Below are positions 46,101-54,734 of a DNA stretch of 64,000 nucleotides, piece by piece. Positions within the stretch are counted from its first letter, which is position 1. Each line of letters starts with the position of its first letter. This DNA comes from Chlorobiota bacterium. GTDB lineage: Bacteria > Bacteroidota > Bacteroidia > Bacteroidales > Marinilabiliaceae. Location: assembly GCA_013153405.1 (NCBI GenBank), contig JAADEM010000050.1, positions 1 to 64,000 on the forward strand, given 5' to 3'. The notes under the pieces were generated by a model. The model saw only the letters and a program-made list of their open reading frames with translations. It was not told where the DNA came from and did no database searches. The position numbers were made by a program, and so were the translations under genes.

Positions 46101-46130
46101 AAAAAAGGGGACTGAACAGTCCCCTTTTTT
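46101..46130 (-). terminator. Terminator after tsf
   Basis: A 13-bp stem (46101-46113 with 46118-46130) has a 4-base loop and an A/T tail on each side. It lies 21 bp past the tsf stop (46151). Confidence 0.9.
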
Positions 46131-46150
46131 ATCTATATCTTAAAATATTC

Positions 46151-46978
46151 TTAGTTACTCAATGAGAAACGAATGAATTCTGTAACAGTAAGGTCTTTAT
46201 CAACTCCCTTAAGGTACTTCTCAATAGTAAGCTTGTTATCTTTAACAAAGGCCTGCTCAAGAAGAACATTTTCCTTAAAGAATTTATTCAAACGACCCTG
46301 GGCAATCTTGTCAAGCATCTGCTCGGGCTTACCTTCGTTACGAGCCATCTCTTTACCAATCTCAAGCTCCTTCTCTACAACGTCAGCAGGAACCTTGTCG
46401 CGTGAAACAGCTACGGGGTTCATAGCAGCAACCTGCATTGCCACGTCTTTAGCAACCTGAACATCGAATCCGCTCTTGTTGAAACCAACCAAAGTAGCAA
46501 GTTTGTTACCCGGGTGAATGTATGCAACAACGAATTCAGCATTTATTTTACCATAGAAAGAAAGCTCAATTTTCTCTCCGATAACACCTACCTGCTCAGT
46601 AACAAGGTCACTGATCTTTGTTCCGTTAAGCTCAAGTTCTTTAAGTGCATCAAGATTCTCAGGAAGATTCTTCAATGCAACATCAAGAATTGAACTTGTA
46701 AGGTCTACAAAACTTTCGTTCTTGGCTACAAAGTCAGTTTCGCAGTTAAGAACAACAAGCGCTCCGCTTTTTGCATCCTCATTTACTCTGGCAAGAACAA
46801 CACCTTCAGATGCGTCACGGTCAGCTCTCTTACTTGCAACTGCCTGACCTTTTTTACGAATTATTTCAACAGCTTTATCGAAATCTCCATCGGCTTCGGT
46901 AAGGGCTTTTTTACAGTCCATCATACCGGCACCGGTCATTTTCCTCAATTTGCTTACATCAGCAGCAGTAATAGCCAT
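46151..46978 (-). CDS. tsf: Elongation factor Ts
   Basis: A 275-residue guanine-nucleotide exchange factor for EF-Tu. The N-terminal UBA-like domain has SKLRKMTGAGMMDCKKAL, followed by IRKKGQAVASKRA. The standard TDFVAKNE signature is near residue 82. It follows rpsB by 32 bp, the conserved order. Confidence 0.97.
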   Translation of the reverse strand: MAITAADVSKLRKMTGAGMMDCKKALTEADGDFDKAVEIIRKKGQAVASKRADRDASEGVVLARVNEDAKSGALVVLNCETDFVAKNESFVDLTSSILDVALKNLPENLDALKELELNGTKISDLVTEQVGVIGEKIELSFYGKINAEFVVAYIHPGNKLATLVGFNKSGFDVQVAKDVAMQVAAMNPVAVSRDKVPADVVEKELEIGKEMARNEGKPEQMLDKIAQGRLNKFFKENVLLEQAFVKDNKLTIEKYLKGVDKDLTVTEFIRFSLSN

Positions 46979-47010
46979 TATATATCTTTTTTAATTGTTA
47001 TCAATAAAAA

Positions 47011-47856
47011 TTACTTATCTTCTTTTTTTTCTTCCTTTTCAGCTTCAGCAGGTTTTTCCGCTTTTGCCTCAGCTTTAGGAGCTTCTTTTTTTGCCTGCTT
47101 ACGCTTAGGTTCATCCTTCTTTGCTTTGGCAGCTTTCTTCTCTTTTCCTCCTTCGCTCTTCATCTCTGCCTTACGTTCCTGAAGTCCCTCTTCGATTGCT
47201 TTTACCATAACATCGACGATAAGCTCGATTGATTTTGTGGCATCATCGTTAGCTGGTATCACGAAGTCAATGTTTGAAGGATCAGAGTTTGTATCAACGA
47301 TACCGAAAACAGGAATATTCAAACGAACAGCTTCCTTAACGGCAATGTGCTCCTTCATTACGTCTACGACAAACATTGCTGCCGGAAGACGATTCAGGTC
47401 CTTGATACTACCAAGTGTTTTTTCAAGCTTGGCGCGCTGACGTGTAATCTGAAGTTTCTCTCTTTTCGACAAGCTGTTCCATGAAGGATCAGCCATCAAT
47501 TTATCAATAGATGTCATCTTCTTAACAGCCTTACGAATTGTAGGGAAGTTGGTAAGCATACCGCCCGGCCAACGTTCAACAACATAAGGCATCTTAATTG
47601 CGCCAACCTTTTCAGCGATTATCTCTTTTGCTTGTTTTTTAGTTGCAACAAACAAGATCTTCCGTCCCGATTTTGCGATCTGTTTTAATGCATTTGCTGC
47701 CTCTTCAATTTTAGCAGCTGTTTTGTGAAGGTCGAAAATGTGGATACCGTTACGCTCCATAAAAATATAGGGAGCCATTGCTGGATTCCATTTTCTTTTC
47801 AAGTGGCCGAAATGTACTCCGGCATTCAACAATTCTTCAAATGTTACTTTTGGCAT
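47011..47856 (-). CDS. rpsB: 30S ribosomal protein S2
   Basis: A 281-residue uS2. The core (about 1-225) has GVHFGHLKRKWNPAMAPYIF and GIVDTNSDPSNIDFVIPAND. A C-terminal tail of about 55 residues is rich in Lys, Ala and Glu, longer than the usual 240-residue form, and probably disordered on the ribosome surface. Confidence 0.97.
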   Translation of the reverse strand: MPKVTFEELLNAGVHFGHLKRKWNPAMAPYIFMERNGIHIFDLHKTAAKIEEAANALKQIAKSGRKILFVATKKQAKEIIAEKVGAIKMPYVVERWPGGMLTNFPTIRKAVKKMTSIDKLMADPSWNSLSKREKLQITRQRAKLEKTLGSIKDLNRLPAAMFVVDVMKEHIAVKEAVRLNIPVFGIVDTNSDPSNIDFVIPANDDATKSIELIVDVMVKAIEEGLQERKAEMKSEGGKEKKAAKAKKDEPKRKQAKKEAPKAEAKAEKPAEAEKEEKKEDK

Positions 47857-47964
47857 TTTTCTTTTTTTAAGTCGTTTACATTCTGTGTTTAGGCAACCGC
47901 TAAGTAGTTCTCCTGAATCAGGAAAAATCTTAACGATTTAGATACTAAACGCACCGGATAAATA

Positions 47965-48351
47965 TTAACGTTTAGAAAACTGGAATTTCTTACGTGCCTT
48001 CGGTTGTCCCGGCTTCTTACGCTCAACAACGCGAGAATCACGTGTAAGGAATCCTTCAGCTTTCAGTTTTGGTTTGTTCTCTTCGTCAATTTTCACCAAT
48101 GCTCTGGCAATAGCAAGTCTAAGCGCTTCGGCCTGTCCCTTAAAACCTCCGCCTGTAAGGTTCACTTTAATGTCGTAGTTATCAGCTACACCAAGAAGGT
48201 TCAAAGGTTGTTTCACCACATACTGCAAAGTAGCTGCGGGGAAATATTCCTTTAAGTCGCGCTTATTAATAGTAATCTGGCCTTTGCCATCCTTCAGGTA
48301 AACACGTGCAATAGCCTCTTTACGTCTACCAATGGTGTTAATTACTTCCAT
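47965..48351 (-). CDS. rpsI: 30S ribosomal protein S9
   Basis: A 128-residue uS9. The central GGGFKGQAEALRLAIARAL and the basic tail ending KARKKFQFSKR, which reaches the decoding region, are diagnostic. It is 5 bp downstream of rplM. Confidence 0.98.
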   Translation of the reverse strand: MEVINTIGRRKEAIARVYLKDGKGQITINKRDLKEYFPAATLQYVVKQPLNLLGVADNYDIKVNLTGGGFKGQAEALRLAIARALVKIDEENKPKLKAEGFLTRDSRVVERKKPGQPKARKKFQFSKR

Positions 48352-48356
48352 AATAA

Positions 48357-48812
48357 TTATTTAATCTTGTTTAAATCAATAGTTTTTGGTTTCTGAGCTT
48401 CATGTTTGTGCTCAGGTCCGGTATACACATGCATATTCTTCAAAAGTTTGCGTCCCAGACGATTTTTAGGTAACATACCTTTAACAGCTCTTTGTAAAAG
48501 TTTCTCAGGACTTTTGGCAAACAGTTGAGCAGGAGTCAGGTCATGACGACCACCAGGGTATCCACTGTAGTAGAAGAACACTCTGTCGTTCCACTTGTTA
48601 CCTGTCAAACGCACTTTGTCGGCATTAATAATGATAACATTGTCTCCGCAATCTACATGGGGAGTGAAATTTGGCTTGTATTTTCCACGAAGCAACTTCG
48701 CCACTTTAGAAGCCAAACGACCAACTACCTGATCGGTAGCATCTACAACTACCCACTCTTTGTTTACGGTAGCGCTGTTAGCCGAAATTGTTTTGTAACT
48801 TAACGTATTCAC
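48357..48812 (-). CDS. rplM: 50S ribosomal protein L13
   Basis: A 151-residue uL13 with the family signature around GMLPKNRLGRKLLKNMHVY and the VDATDQVVGRLASKVAKLL start region. It is the first gene of rplM-rpsI-rpsB-tsf. A long untranslated leader with a strong palindrome (48885-48910) follows its promoter at 48971-49001. Confidence 0.98.
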   Translation of the reverse strand: MNTLSYKTISANSATVNKEWVVVDATDQVVGRLASKVAKLLRGKYKPNFTPHVDCGDNVIIINADKVRLTGNKWNDRVFFYYSGYPGGRHDLTPAQLFAKSPEKLLQRAVKGMLPKNRLGRKLLKNMHVYTGPEHKHEAQKPKTIDLNKIK

Positions 48813-48884
48813 AGTCTTCCTTAATTTAATTTATTATTAAAAACAGTTTATTAAAGCGTAAAATAACTACCACCCAACACTTAG

Positions 48885-48910
48885 GTTATCAACACTAAGT
48901 TGTTGATAAC
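48885..48910 (-). promoter_or_regulatory. Candidate rplM leader stem
   Basis: A 10-bp perfect stem (48885-48894 with 48901-48910) with a 6-base loop lies in the 5' untranslated region, about 73 bp before rplM. Ribosomal protein operons often carry leader RNAs that bind their own product. A Bacteroidia L13 leader has been proposed from comparative analyses as far as I recall, but I cannot check the match. Confidence 0.45.
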
Positions 48911-48970
48911 GTTTGTAATGCATTGAGGTGCAATTAAATTACAGCTTTCGGCACGGATAATAATCGGCCG

Positions 48971-49001
48971 CAAAAGTAAGGTTTATTTTATTTAACGCCA
49001 A
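48971..49001 (-). promoter_or_regulatory. Bacteroidota-type promoter of the rplM operon
   Basis: On the minus strand, TTG (49001-48999) is followed after 20 bp by TACTTTTG (48978-48971). The predicted start near 48964 gives a leader of about 150 nt, long enough for a regulatory structure. Confidence 0.8.
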
Positions 49002-49050
49002 TAGTTTTTATATTTTTTTAAAAAAAGGTTCATTAAAAAATCCTAATTCT

Positions 49051-49058
49051 TAAATTTG
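49051..49058 (+). promoter_or_regulatory. Candidate -7 box for the deaminase gene
   Basis: TAAATTTG matches TAnnTTTG and lies 52 bp before the start at 49111. No clear -33 element is seen at the right distance. It is divergent from the rplM promoter. Confidence 0.45.
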
Positions 49059-49110
49059 CGCAAAGTCAGAGATAATCATCCGATGACTGGATATTTTAAA
49101 AACAATAATT

Positions 49111-49578
49111 ATGACGCACGAAGATTTTATGAAGGAAGCCATTAAGCTTTCTGTTGAGAATGTTGAAAAAGGAGGCGGCCCTTTTGGAGCTGTAATAGTA
49201 AAAGACGGAAAAATAGTCGGTAAAGGAGCTAATAGCGTAACATCACATAACGACCCCACTGCTCATGCTGAAATAATGGCTATCAGGAATGCTGCCAAAG
49301 AACTCGGCACTTTCGATCTTTCCGAATGCACTATTTATACTTCCTGTGAACCTTGTCCAATGTGTCTTGGAGCTGTCTATTGGGCACGGTTGTCGAAAAT
49401 GTACTACGGAAACACCAAAACCGATGCGGCCAAAATAGGCTTTGATGATGCGTTTATATACAAGGAGATGGAATTACCACTGGAAAAGCGCTCAATTCCA
49501 GCCAAACAACTTCTTCACGACGAAGCTTATATTGCCTTTAAAATGTGGGAGGAAAATCCGGATAAGATAGAATACTGA
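49111..49578 (+). CDS. Nucleobase deaminase (guanine deaminase-like)
   Basis: A 155-residue zinc enzyme of the cytidine/deoxycytidylate deaminase fold. Zinc and catalytic residues are in AHAEIMAIRNA (His and Glu) and TSCEPCPMCLGA (two Cys). The C-terminal tail with DDAFIYKEMELP resembles GuaD-type guanine deaminases more than TadA, but tRNA editing cannot be fully excluded. Confidence 0.88.
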   Translation: MTHEDFMKEAIKLSVENVEKGGGPFGAVIVKDGKIVGKGANSVTSHNDPTAHAEIMAIRNAAKELGTFDLSECTIYTSCEPCPMCLGAVYWARLSKMYYGNTKTDAAKIGFDDAFIYKEMELPLEKRSIPAKQLLHDEAYIAFKMWEENPDKIEY

Positions 49579-49637
49579 AGAACCTTCACCAACACTATCT
49601 GCGTAACGGGAAGTCACACCGACAGTGTCTATGAAAC

Positions 49638-50156
49638 ATGAACAAAAAACTTACCAAGGACTTCTACTCAAAAGATGCCGTAACCGCGGCAAAAGAACTA
49701 CTCGGCAAAGTACTTGTCCGCCGTTTTAAGGATGGTACGGAAATCAGGGCCGTTATAACCGAAACAGAGGCATACCATGGCGAGGAGGACCTTGGCTGCC
49801 ATGCCAGCAAAGGGCGCACTCCGCGCACAGAAGTGATGTACTGGCGAGGTGGTTATGTTTATGTTTACCTCATCTACGGGATGTACTGGCTTCTGAACAT
49901 TGTTACCGGCCCCAAAAATCATCCGCAGGCTGTTTTGATTAGAGGTACAGATCTTGCTCCCGGTCCGGGAAGAATTGGAAAACTCTTAAAACTCGACAAA
50001 TCATTTTATGGTGAAGACCTTCTTACATCGGATAGAATATGGATAGAAGAAGGTGAAAGAGGTAATATTAAGCATAAAGCTTCACCACGTATAGGAATTG
50101 ATTATGCAGGTCCTGTATGGAGCAAAAAACCGTGGAGATTTACAACAGAGCCGTAA
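49638..50156 (+). CDS. 3-methyladenine DNA glycosylase (AAG/MPG type)
   Basis: A 172-residue base-excision repair enzyme. ETEAYHGEEDLGCHASKGRT gives the active-site Glu region, and YVYLIYGMYWLLNIV and PGPGRIGKLLKL are family motifs. It starts 59 bp after the deaminase and is likely on the same transcript. It removes alkylated bases from DNA. Confidence 0.93.
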   Translation: MNKKLTKDFYSKDAVTAAKELLGKVLVRRFKDGTEIRAVITETEAYHGEEDLGCHASKGRTPRTEVMYWRGGYVYVYLIYGMYWLLNIVTGPKNHPQAVLIRGTDLAPGPGRIGKLLKLDKSFYGEDLLTSDRIWIEEGERGNIKHKASPRIGIDYAGPVWSKKPWRFTTEP

Positions 50157-50160
50157 GTTT

Positions 50161-51294
50161 TTACCAGCTCTTCAGCTTAGCTATGCGAAAGTTCGGAGTA
50201 TAAATAAGGCTTAGGCCGTAAGAATAATCAAATTGATTAGCCGGGAAGTCATAATACCCGTTCAGACATGCATTCAACTTTACATTTTCATCACTAAAGA
50301 TTCTGAAGAATGTTATTTTAACCACCCCCATTTTGCGGTATTTTGAATAAAAACCCTCCTGAAAATCAGAAAGAGACATAAACTCCGGATTACCTTTTAA
50401 AGAATAAAAATCATCTGCATACCAGTATCCCAGCATAAACTGCCCGTACTTATAATCAATTCCCACATTGGGATAAAATGCATGACCCGACTCAAATCCC
50501 AGATCAAGAGTGCCGGCAAACTGGGAAAAACCAACATAGTACCCTTTCATCCAAACTTTTTTCACAAAATCACCTTCGGAATAAACACCGGCATCCAGTC
50601 CAACAACCATATTAGCCATTGAGTAATCAGGATCAGTATAATCGCTAATCTGTCCGCTCTGATGTTCGGCAACAACATGAAAAGGAATATTTATATCAAT
50701 ACTGCTATTACCATTGGTAAGCATCAGGTTTCCGGAAATGCCGGCAGTAAATCTTTCCGGCACTGTGTCGCCCCATGAGATAAACTGTTCCCAGTCAATC
50801 CACATATCAACATTCAGTCTGGATGACTTAAACAAAAGCTGAACACCATTTTCAACTGGTCTGAAATACTGGCTTTCCGGATCAAGAACAGGTTCAATCA
50901 GATTATGATGGACATTTCCTCTCAATGCTCCGAGAATAATTGTAGTCCTGTCCGATGCCCTGAACTGAGCAGAGATCACAGGCTGAACATCAAACAAACT
51001 TTCAGAGCCGTAAAACTGTGTCAGATGCGCACCTATCTTAAACCTTAAATGTTTGCCCGCATAATACATCAAAGTGGGCTGAAGCATAAAACCTGGCAAT
51101 GTATATCCTTCGGTATAGTTACTGAAATATTCGTTGTTTTTAAAAAAAACATTGCTTTCCAGACGAAACAAAAGATCGTCCTGCGATGTAGTATCAAAAA
51201 CAGGAAAGGTATATCTGCTTGAAAGATCTGTCTGTGAAAACAACAGTCCTGAAGAAAAAACAAGAATAACAAAAATGCTTAAAAGGAACCTCAT
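50161..51294 (-). CDS. Hypothetical outer-membrane protein
   Basis: A 377-residue protein with a signal peptide (LLSIFVILVFSSGLLFSQ) and beta-strand-like aromatic repeats throughout, ending RIAKLKSW. I do not recognise a named family; the pattern fits a barrel of the Bacteroidota outer membrane. It is convergent with the DNA glycosylase gene, 4 bp apart, and no shared terminator was seen. Confidence 0.65.
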   Translation of the reverse strand: MRFLLSIFVILVFSSGLLFSQTDLSSRYTFPVFDTTSQDDLLFRLESNVFFKNNEYFSNYTEGYTLPGFMLQPTLMYYAGKHLRFKIGAHLTQFYGSESLFDVQPVISAQFRASDRTTIILGALRGNVHHNLIEPVLDPESQYFRPVENGVQLLFKSSRLNVDMWIDWEQFISWGDTVPERFTAGISGNLMLTNGNSSIDINIPFHVVAEHQSGQISDYTDPDYSMANMVVGLDAGVYSEGDFVKKVWMKGYYVGFSQFAGTLDLGFESGHAFYPNVGIDYKYGQFMLGYWYADDFYSLKGNPEFMSLSDFQEGFYSKYRKMGVVKITFFRIFSDENVKLNACLNGYYDFPANQFDYSYGLSLIYTPNFRIAKLKSW

Positions 51295-51438
51295 CTATTG
51301 TTAATTTAATGCCTGCGAACAAACATACTTTTTTAAATCAATAAATCAAAGAATGATGATAAAACAATAAAATTACATTTAAAACAATGACACCCCTTAA
51401 AGCAACTTCTGTAAAAAATCACAGGCTATAACCACAGC

Positions 51439-53376
51439 TTACTTTTTCTTCGGAGAGATAATTAACGGCAGAACAAACCTTACCAGAGTTCCTTTATCAA
51501 AAGGATTAAGCCGTCTTTTATCGATAACGGTAAAAGATGTTTTAAAATTAGCGTCTTTTTCAAGTATCTGAAGACGGGCTTTTGTTATTTTCATAGCCAT
51601 TGAATCATGGCTTTTATCCTTCACCATTAATGAAGAATCTATTCCTTCGCCATTGTCATCCACTTCTATAACAAGAGATTTTTCAGACTTAATAAAACGC
51701 ACAAACAAGAACCCCTCCTCCTCGCTATGTTTAAACCCATGTTCAATTGCATTTTCAAGAAATGGCTGAGTCAGCATTGGAGGAACCATGGTAACCGCCA
51801 AATCCAGTTCCCTGTCAATATTTATTTCAAACTTAAACGGACGGGAGAATCTAAGTTGTTGCAGCCTCAGGTAATAACCAATAACATCAACTTCCTCCTT
51901 TAATGTGATATACTCATAGTTACTGCTTTTCAGTACCTGTCGCATTAATCTTGCAAAATCAGACAAAAACGCTGCAGCTTTCTCCTTATCATTCTCAAGA
52001 ATAAAAACCTGTATAGCACTCAGAGCATTAAAAATAAAATGCGGATTCATTTGCGTCCGTAAAAGTTGCTGTTTATACCTGAGGGTTTTATAGCTGCTGC
52101 GCAGACGGTTCTGGTAAACAATAAGTGCAATGGCAAAAGCAAGAGCAAACATCAATAAAATTGAGGTTATTATAATTATTCGCTGCTGTTTTATTTTCAT
52201 TTGCTGCTTAAGCTTTTCCTGTGACAACTTCATTATACGATTTCCTTGTTTTTCCGATTCCAGAACGGTTTCAAGAGTAGAAATGTAATGTAATGTTTTG
52301 TCATTAATAAGGCTGTCTTTATAAACATCACTCAACTTCTGCAGATCCAAAGCTTTTTTATAGTTTCCTTTCAGTTCATTCAGTTCAGACAAAAGCCAGT
52401 AAGCCTCTTTTATCTGATAAATTGAGCCTATATCCCTGGCAATATTCAGTCCTTTCATTATGTATGTCTCAGCATTTTTATAATCGCCGGCCTTCATATA
52501 AGTTTCCCCAAGATTTACATAACTGACAGAGATATGTAAACGATCGCCTTCGGCCAGATTTATCTCAAGGGCTTTTTTCAGATATTCCAGAGCCTTGTCA
52601 ATATTCCCTTTCGCTATATATGCATTCCCTATACTGTTATAGCATATCGACTCGCCAAAATGATCACTACTTATCTCTCTGTTTTTTTCAAGCGAAATAA
52701 AGAAGTAGTACAATGCCGAATCTGTTTCTCCAAGCCCCAAAAATGCCTCTCCGATATTATTATTGTTAATAGCCTGCCCCAGCAAATTATTCTCATTTAC
52801 TGAAATATTCAGCGATTTACGAAAATACTCAACGGCAGCATGATAACGTTTTAAGCTAAGATTTATATTTCCGATACCATTCAGCGACACCTCTATGTTG
52901 AAAGAATCGGGAAGAGCCTCGGCCAGCTTTAAAGCCTCAAAATGAAAATCGAGAGCTATCGGATTCTGATCCATCCTGCGGTAAACAACAGCAATTTGAT
53001 TGTAATAGTCCACCAGCAGATCATCTCTGCTATATTTAAGAGCTATTTCAATAGCTTTTTTATAATACTGTATAGCTTCCTTATAATAAGCCCTGTTCCG
53101 GTAACGTTTACCGATAATGCTGTAGATTTCCGACAGTTGTATCTCTCTCTTGTTTTTACTTGCTATCTCGGCTGCCTCCTTCAGCAACTCATCGTAAACG
53201 GGAGTATCCAAATTCTTATCATGATAACTTTCGTTCGACTTTTTAATTAGGTTACATATCACCAGGGAGTCGGAATCTTCTGTTTTTACGTTACTTTTCA
53301 CCTGATGCTTTCCGTAATCATCGGAACAGTTGTAAAAAAGCATAAACAAAAGGGAAACCAGAAGTATTCGCATCAT
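51439..53376 (-). CDS. TPR-containing membrane histidine kinase (LytS/His_kinase type)
   Basis: A 645-residue protein. A hydrophobic N-terminus ends near a Cys (FYNCSDD), possibly a lipoprotein. About eight tetratricopeptide-like repeats fill residues 50-350, a helix spans about 398-420, and a coiled coil leads to the kinase domain with the phosphorylation site in NPHFIFNALSAIQ. The ATPase part has PPMLTQPFLENAIEHGF and DDNGEGIDSS. This is a common Bacteroidota type. No LytTR response regulator is next to it, so the partner is elsewhere. Confidence 0.92.
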   Translation of the reverse strand: MMRILLVSLLFMLFYNCSDDYGKHQVKSNVKTEDSDSLVICNLIKKSNESYHDKNLDTPVYDELLKEAAEIASKNKREIQLSEIYSIIGKRYRNRAYYKEAIQYYKKAIEIALKYSRDDLLVDYYNQIAVVYRRMDQNPIALDFHFEALKLAEALPDSFNIEVSLNGIGNINLSLKRYHAAVEYFRKSLNISVNENNLLGQAINNNNIGEAFLGLGETDSALYYFFISLEKNREISSDHFGESICYNSIGNAYIAKGNIDKALEYLKKALEINLAEGDRLHISVSYVNLGETYMKAGDYKNAETYIMKGLNIARDIGSIYQIKEAYWLLSELNELKGNYKKALDLQKLSDVYKDSLINDKTLHYISTLETVLESEKQGNRIMKLSQEKLKQQMKIKQQRIIIITSILLMFALAFAIALIVYQNRLRSSYKTLRYKQQLLRTQMNPHFIFNALSAIQVFILENDKEKAAAFLSDFARLMRQVLKSSNYEYITLKEEVDVIGYYLRLQQLRFSRPFKFEINIDRELDLAVTMVPPMLTQPFLENAIEHGFKHSEEEGFLFVRFIKSEKSLVIEVDDNGEGIDSSLMVKDKSHDSMAMKITKARLQILEKDANFKTSFTVIDKRRLNPFDKGTLVRFVLPLIISPKKK

Positions 53377-53513
53377 ACTTACTAATAAGTTTTTGACAAT
53401 ATAAGCAATTCATAAAAGTAAAAAAGTATTGTCTTTTACCAAAATTTAAACAGAATATTAACACCCCCGTGATCAGGCATGTTATATTTTCAGGTTTAAA
53501 ACAAATGATGCAG

Positions 53514-53521
53514 TATATTTG
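53514..53521 (+). promoter_or_regulatory. Candidate -7 box for dusB
   Basis: TATATTTG matches TAnnTTTG. It is only 16 bp before the TTG start of dusB, so a very short leader (about 10 nt) is implied. There is no good -33 element. Confidence 0.4.
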
Positions 53522-53537
53522 CAAAAAATAACGTCTA

Positions 53538-54515
53538 TTGAAAATAGGAAATATCATATTCGACAAAACACCGCTTTTACTGGCTCCTATGGAGGATGTA
53601 ACGGATGTTGCTTTCCGTTCATTGTGTAAAAATTACGGTGCCGACCTGATGTATACCGAATTTGTTTCGTCGGATGCATTGGTGCGTCATGTGGAAAAAT
53701 CGAAACGAAAACTCATTGTTCTTGATGAGGAACGGCCTGTAGGCATCCAGATTTACGGTAAAGATCCGGAAGCAATGGCCGAGGCCGCGCGTATAGCCGA
53801 AGAGGGAAAACCCGACCTGATAGATCTTAATTTCGGTTGTCCGGTAAAAAAGATTGCAAAAAAAGGAGCCGGCGCTGGTCTTTTGCTTGACATTCCTCGA
53901 ATGATTGAAATAACCAAAGCTGTAGTAAATGCAGTAAACACACCTGTTACTGCAAAGACCCGCCTCGGCTGGGACGACAACTCAAAAATCATTGTTGATG
54001 TTGCAGAGCGGCTTCAGGACACTGGCATTGCAGCACTCACTATCCACGGACGCACACGTGCACAGATGTACCAGGGTGAGGCCGACTGGACTCTGATAGG
54101 TGAAGTAAAAAACAACCCCCGTATGCACATTCCCATAATTGGTAATGGCGACATTTTCGGACCGGAACGGGCAAAAGAGTACCTTGACCGTTACGGTGTC
54201 GATGCACTAATGATAGGACGACCATCAATAGGACGCCCCTGGATCTTCAGAGAGATTCGCCACTACCTTGACACCGGCGAACTGCTTCCGCCTCCGACAC
54301 TTGAAGAGCATGTAAACATGATTCGCGACCAACTGGTAAAAACTGTGGAATGGATTGGTGATGAAAGGAGAGGCATTTTGCATATGCGACGTCATATGGC
54401 TGTTACATTTAAAGGACTGCCTAACTTCAGGCCTCTGAAAATAAAAATGCTCCGGTCGGAAAGAGTTGAAGAGCTCCACTCTATTTTTGACACTATCATT
54501 GAAACATACGGATAG
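53538..54515 (+). CDS. dusB: tRNA-dihydrouridine synthase (DusB-like)
   Basis: A 325-residue flavoenzyme that reduces uridine in tRNA. The TIM-barrel start has LLAPMEDVTDVAFRSL, and the catalytic Cys is in NFGCPVKKIAKKGAGAGLL near residue 95. The FMN-phosphate region IGNGDIFGPE and the C-terminal RRHMAVTFKG helix are present. It uses a TTG start (53538), chosen because the first residues KIGNIIF match the family. It is convergent with the permease; copy C of the repeat lies between. Confidence 0.93.
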   Translation: MKIGNIIFDKTPLLLAPMEDVTDVAFRSLCKNYGADLMYTEFVSSDALVRHVEKSKRKLIVLDEERPVGIQIYGKDPEAMAEAARIAEEGKPDLIDLNFGCPVKKIAKKGAGAGLLLDIPRMIEITKAVVNAVNTPVTAKTRLGWDDNSKIIVDVAERLQDTGIAALTIHGRTRAQMYQGEADWTLIGEVKNNPRMHIPIIGNGDIFGPERAKEYLDRYGVDALMIGRPSIGRPWIFREIRHYLDTGELLPPPTLEEHVNMIRDQLVKTVEWIGDERRGILHMRRHMAVTFKGLPNFRPLKIKMLRSERVEELHSIFDTIIETYG

Positions 54516-54600
54516 CATTTGTAGAATTATATAATTTTAGTGAAAGCTATATCTTTGAAGGAATAATCTTATTCTTTCGAGCTATAACCCAAAATGGGAC

Positions 54601-54721
54601 TGTCTAAAAAGCTTGAATGCAACGTCATTGCGAGGAGGAACGACGAAGCATTCTACTGGCAATCAACATAAATGATTTGTGAGATTCCTTCACTCCGTTC
54701 GGAATGACGGCTTTTTAGACA
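54601..54721. repeat. Dispersed palindromic repeat (copy C)
   Basis: A 121-bp element with 12-bp perfect inverted ends (54601-54612 and 54710-54721). It carries the same CGTCATTGCGAGGAGGAACG, ACGAAGCA and GAGATTCCTTC blocks as copy B but in the opposite orientation. It fills the gap between convergent dusB and the permease. Confidence 0.85.
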
Positions 54722-54734
54722 ACCTCATCGCTTT

